From Crambe crambe (lineage: Eukaryota > Porifera > Demospongiae > Poecilosclerida > Crambeidae): a DNA stretch of 64,000 nucleotides. Numbering within the stretch: position 1 is the first letter of the stretch; the number at the start of each line of letters is the position of its first letter. The position numbers and the translations under genes are program-made. The DNA is taken from assembly GCA_963924555.1 (NCBI GenBank), contig OZ004596.1:1054001-1118000 (forward strand), read 5' to 3'. Positions 59,768 to 64,000 of this stretch are shown one piece after another. The notes beneath the pieces were generated by a model that made no database searches, was not told where the DNA came from, and saw only the letters and a list, made by a program, of their open reading frames with translations.

Positions 59768-62499
59768 ATGAGGCTGTTACAGGTTTTTTATCTTGTATTA
59801 CTCCAGGGAGGTATATATGTATGTATCCATGAAATGTAAATACTGGTAGCTGAGTTGTCAATAGCCAGCTCTATAGGTATTGTTTTTTTGTTTGTTATTG
59901 TTTTTGTTTTGTTTTTGTTTTGTTTTGTTATTGTTTTTGTTTTGTTTTGTTATTGTTTTTGTTTTGTTTTGTTATTGTTTTGTTTTGTTATTTTTTTGTG
60001 TTATTTATTTTTTTCAGCATACTGTCAGCAGCAGCCAGCATCAACTTGCAGTGCATTGGACACAATGATAGCCAATCGCAACGTGACGGCTGTTGGAACC
60101 TGCATGAGAAACACACTTTGCACGATGGTTACTTGTGTCAACAGTGTAACCTTCAATGCTGTACTACCTATTACTGTCACAATCACAAACACCTTGACCA
60201 TTTCTCCCTGCGAAAGACCCGTTGCTGTCAGAGCGACCACTACTGCACCTTTATCTGGTATTCCTATGACTTTTGTAGATGAAACCATTACTGGGAGTAC
60301 GGATGTGACTCCTTCTGGCATAGCTGCAGGACTAGGCATAATAAACTTCATGCTGACTCAAACAGCCACAGGAATAAGTTTTGGAGTAAGTGACTGAACA
60401 CACTCTTCATTGTAGCAAAGTACATGCAGTCATGTATATATGAATATATGAATAACACAGCTCTCAGTGACAAGTAATGGAGGAAGGGCAGTGCTGCTTC
60501 CAAATACTGACATTCCACTTCAGTGTGGTAAGTATTATGCCCAGTAGAAAGCTGTAGCCATACCATAATAAGTAATAATATATTAATGAGCAATAAAGTG
60601 GGCTGGCCATAAAGAATCCGTGTTCACCGTCCCCCACCCCCCACATTACACAGCCTCAAATTCCATGGGCCTCCTCCATATATTATGGTTTACAACAAAA
60701 GCATTTAATTCACATGCATGCACTTAGAAGGTCCTCACACTGCACTAATTTCATAAATTCCATGCATAGAGTCATAATTTAAGTATATAGAGACTGTTTA
60801 TATAGGAAGCGTGTAATGCATACATGAGACCCTAGGGCTCAGGTCCCAAGTGCAGCTATGGCACCAGAGCATCTGGTCAAAGGACATGCAGTGCTGATTT
60901 CACAAATAGCTAGCTTATGATAAATAAGAGCATATGGATCTATCATTCTCATGTGCTGTATAGTCTATAGAATGGATCTATTGGTCTGTATATAACTATA
61001 TACCCCACCTAATACATTTACTCCCATAGAGAAAAGTGCTCTTACTGTCATAAATTCCCTCCCTTAGGGTAAAGTGTGTTATGACTCATAAACGCACTGT
61101 TCCCCAGGCTATGAATAACAACAGTTTTAGGTTTTCTGAAGCTGACTGTTGGAAGAAGATGATAATGAAGATAATCTATGAGATAATGATCAGATAACAT
61201 TGTCATTACCTAGCTATTACTAAAGAGTTTATTTCTGTCTCTGGGTAGTTTATAGCTGACTGTTGGAAGAAGATGATTATAAAGTTAACGATCAGTCTAT
61301 AACATTGTCATTAACTATTACTAAAGAATCTATTTCTATCTCTGGGTAGTTTATAGCTGATTGTTGGAAAATGAAGAAGTCATCTGGTGCTGGGTCACAA
61401 GGAAACTTCTTTTTTTTTTTGCAATTTTCCACAAGAAGAAATTATTTCTAAGGCCCATTGATATTTTTTTGGCGTCATACCTTCCGCTAGCTTCGCTGCC
61501 GCTAGCAAACACAAAACGTGGGTGGAGGAACTCGTTAATAGCTAGGTGTGGTGGGCATGGGAGGAGCCTCGTAGTTCGTAGTCTTGCTTGAGAGCAGGAG
61601 GCTCTGTACTGTAGAGTTGGCGTCTGAACAACGGCATATCACAGGACAGGGACAAGTCATGGCAGGAGTTTCGTTTTGTTTCGTAACTAAGGGGTAGCTA
61701 CGCTCTAGCTACAGACCGACCAATGAAATCGTGCGCCCTGGGGATATATAACAGTTAGAACACGGTAGTCCTGGTGATTATGACCAAATAAACAACATTA
61801 TCCTCGGGCTGCGCCCTCAGATTCGGTTGTTTATTGGCCATAATCACCAGACTACCGTGTTCTAACTATTACATATGTCATTATTGAAAATGATGAAGTT
61901 CCATGATTAATATGCCATGCACGTATGGGCAGGTGCCAGGGGTGTGGCCAGTGTGAAATATGAGATTTTGATGATTGAATATCTGGTCTTGCTAGCTAGC
62001 TATATATATCATTCATGTAATGTATGCAGGATCACAAAGTACAACTCCAAGTACACAGAGTACCACTACCACAACATCACAAGGTGGCTATATTGGGAGC
62101 AATGTAGCACCTTATTGTAATACACAGAGCTATTTACAGCAATTGAATAATTAATCGATAATTGCAATTGTTATTTAAAATTGTGGATGAGTGTAAATTT
62201 ACACTGCATGGTTCCTATAATCCAGGTATCCCAGATTCAGTCATTTCAAACTTTTGCCATGTAGCTATAGTCGGATGATCTCCACACACACCAGAAGACT
62301 TATAGTGGTCAAATAAATTTCAACCTGCTCCACAAATCTATAGGGCACCTCATAATAATACTATAGCATCTTTTTGAAACATGACTATAGCTACTTCATT
62401 TCATCCACTGTAGAATCACGAGGCTCTGCTCTGAGAATGGAGGCTCTCATTGGAAGTGTCTTAGCTGCAGCACTTCTGGGAACACTTCATGTGATATAA
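59768..62499 (+). CDS. Family gene 10: one six-cysteine domain with an extra Cys, short stalk, GPI-type tail
   Basis: Five exons: 59768-59810, 60018-60385, 60461-60527, 62030-62083, 62414-62499 (618 nt, 205 aa). Signal peptide MRLLQVFYLVLLQG. The mature protein begins AYCQQQPASTC, with an additional cysteine before cysteine 1, unlike its paralogues; an odd cysteine could form an intermolecular disulfide or be trimmed with the signal. The six standard cysteines follow (STC, GTC, TLC, VTC, SPC, LQC). A short Ser/Thr stalk exon (STTPSTQSTTTTTSQ) and tail exon (LIGSVLAAALLGTLHVI) end the protein. Intron 3 is 1.5 kb and holds a MITE; intron 1 carries a TTTTG-rich repeat. Confidence 0.84.
59879..60015. 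repeat. TTTTG-rich microsatellite in intron 1 of family gene 10
   Basis: About 137 bp of TTTTG/TTTTTG units run up to the acceptor of exon 2 and form its polypyrimidine tract. Open frames here (FCYCFCFVLL) are repeat artefacts. Confidence 0.88.
61754..61866. mobile_element. MITE with GTTAGAACACGGTAGT termini
   Basis: GTTAGAACACGGTAGTCCTG on the left pairs with ACTACCGTGTTCTAAC on the right, and the arms continue through GGTGATTATGACCAAATAAA. About 113 bp, in intron 3 of family gene 10. Confidence 0.87.
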
Positions 62500-62984
62500 G
62501 TTTACTTGTCCATGCACTATACACATACACGTACCTAAACCATGCAGCTGTTCAAGTGCTCATTGACAATGCCACATTTTACTCACAAGTTGTTTTTTTT
62601 TCCATGATATTATTCATCAACAGTGTATCAATAATAATGGAGTGCTATAGCTACTTTAGAAATTCCATATTATATGCTACAAGTCTATTATACAGCAGAA
62701 TTAAGATAAGCAAAGGACGTGGTACTGCACACTAAATTGTCCCAATACACACACCAAAAACAAAAACAGTGTGTGTATTGGGACAAAATGGTGTGCAGTA
62801 AACACTTTTGTTTTTACAGTGTACATAGTTTATGGTAACAAAATACATGCTCAATTATCAGGAAGTAGCTATTGGGTGGTTGGTATAAAAGCTTGCTGCA
62901 TGCATGCATGCCAGCATTAGTACACGCAGTCAGTGGAAAGCTATAGTTACAATCTGCAGCCAAACTAATTCAATAAAGTTTAAG
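62500..62984. other. Intergenic, between family genes 10 and 11
   Basis: It holds a MITE of the ACTGTAAAAAC type (62722-62823) whose left tip is missing. No exon seen. TATAAAA at 62885-62891, about 100 bp upstream of the gene 11 ATG, could be a TATA box. Confidence 0.55.
62722..62823. mobile_element. ACTGTAAAAAC-type MITE, left tip missing
   Basis: GTACTGCACACTAAATTGTC pairs with the right-hand GACAAAATGGTGTGCAGTA, and the right terminus GTTTTTACAGTGTA is intact. Related to 47485-47606. Confidence 0.85.
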
Positions 62985-63871
62985 ATGATGAAGTTGCTTC
63001 ATATTGTCTGCATGATAATTCTCCAGCAAGGTAAATGAATATATTATGTGCTATAGCCATAGCAAACTACATGCTTTACATATACAGGATGCAGTCAACT
63101 CGTGCAGTTAGCTAAAATATCAGAGAATCAGATTCTACAAATTGGTATTTCTTATAACTATCGTTATTTATGTTTGTAGCACGTGCCCAGCAGCAGTCAA
63201 ACGAGACTTACAGTGCTCTGGACACACTGATATCCAGTAGTAACAGTGCCTTTTTGGGACCGTGTACAATTGATACACACACTGAAGTCACATGCATGTT
63301 AATCAATCGCATGACAGTTCCCAATGTGTTTGTTAACCTCTCCACCATCATCACCTTTCTTCCCTGCCAATCACCCATTAGTGTCAGGATTGATGCTGCC
63401 ACGTCAGATGTTACGATCCTAAATGAAACCTTCAGTGAGAGTCAGAACGTAATGGCTCCAAATAACCCAATTTTCATTGAGATGTTTAATGTGATGCTGA
63501 ACCAAATAGATGCAGGAATAAGCTTTGGTGTAAGCTGACACAGGTTGCTTGGTACATATCAAGGCCATAAAAGTCATGTTTATTCTCTATTCAGGTCACA
63601 GCAACAGCCTTTGGTCAAACAGTACCACTGTTCATGGTTACTGACATTCCATTTCAGTGCAATGGTAGGACGTTTGCTCTCATTAAGACGTGTTGTGCAA
63701 ATGCTTTGTACATGATGTAGAATTATAATAGTATTATGCTATCCTCCAGTTGATATGGAAACCACAAATACTGAAGTTGACATGGCTACTGCCTCTGCTC
63801 CCAAAATGGGAGCACCACTTGGAAGTGCCTTGACCACCACAGTTGTTGGAATACTTCTTCTCGTGCAATAA
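62985..63871 (+). CDS. Family gene 11: one domain lacking cysteines 1 and 3, GPI-type tail
   Basis: Four exons: 62985-63030, 63180-63529, 63595-63664, 63750-63871 (588 nt, 195 aa). Signal peptide MMKLLHIVCMIILQQ. The domain aligns along its whole length with the family, but the first cysteine is Tyr (NETYSALD) and the third is His (IDTHTEVTC), while cysteines 2 (GPC), 4 (VTC), 5 (LPC) and 6 (FQC) remain. The open frame, splice sites and tail exon (GSALTTTVVGILLLV) are intact, so this looks like a functional variant rather than decay. Loss of exactly two cysteines suggests they normally bond with each other. Potential N-glycosylation at NLS and NET. Confidence 0.84.
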
Positions 63872-64000
63872 TAACAGTATCAATGTCAACTGAACTGCAT
63901 AGCTACACTTCACCCAATTTTCATTAACCTATTTTGACCAATAGCCAGGAGCAAACTCCTTAGCATGTCATACTTTATAGTCACATTTATATATACTATA

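Overview
The window is eukaryotic, and almost certainly from an early-branching animal; a demosponge is my best guess. Evidence: genes are split by many short GT-AG introns (mostly 40-400 bp) and lie close together. Recognisable animal genes include GCN2, ODF3/CIMAP1, mitochondrial DAP3/MRPS29 and a NEDD4-type HECT ligase. There is also an ankyrin/transmembrane/DEATH protein, a kind of architecture common in sponge genomes. The tRNA is a standard eukaryotic initiator tRNA. The species call is inference; the gene calls rest on exon-by-exon translation in which coding lengths close to whole codons.

Layout 1-19 kb, conserved genes: the 5' part of an unknown secreted protein (1-278, minus); GCN2/EIF2AK4 (657-9029, 35 exons, 1726 aa) with an initiator tRNA-Met gene in one intron; a probable axonemal protein (9213-11155, plus); ODF3/CIMAP1 (12834-11436, minus); DAP3/MRPS29 (13223-16076, plus), divergent from ODF3; and an ankyrin-TM-DEATH protein (16214-19038, plus). 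Both ciliary genes sit side by side, converging.

Layout 19.5-64 kb, an unfamiliar tandem array: eleven intact-looking plus-strand genes, here called family genes 1-11, at 19563, 26333, 27984, 32161, 35995, 38524, 44524, 47205, 53697, 59768 and 62985. Each has a signal-peptide exon, one to three copies of a domain with six cysteines (17 domains in all), optional Thr/Ser/Pro-rich stalk exons, and a last exon whose hydrophobic tail runs to the stop codon, as in a GPI-anchor signal. The domain is always two exons, and the pair is bounded by phase-1 introns, so domains and stalks can be added or lost without breaking frame. I do not recognise the domain. It looks like a rapidly evolving cell-surface family; a role in recognition, adhesion or defence is hypothesis only. 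At least three decayed copies, two large segmental duplications, expanding minisatellite stalks, MITEs, a near-perfect 130-bp fold-back and a broken hAT transposon inside an intron of gene 6 show that the locus is restless.

The only non-family gene in the array is a minus-strand NEDD4-type ligase (26016-21252) between family genes 1 and 2. Its four WW domains and HECT domain are complete, but the exons for most of its C2 domain are not visible, and family gene 2 starts about 300 bp upstream of its first visible exon.
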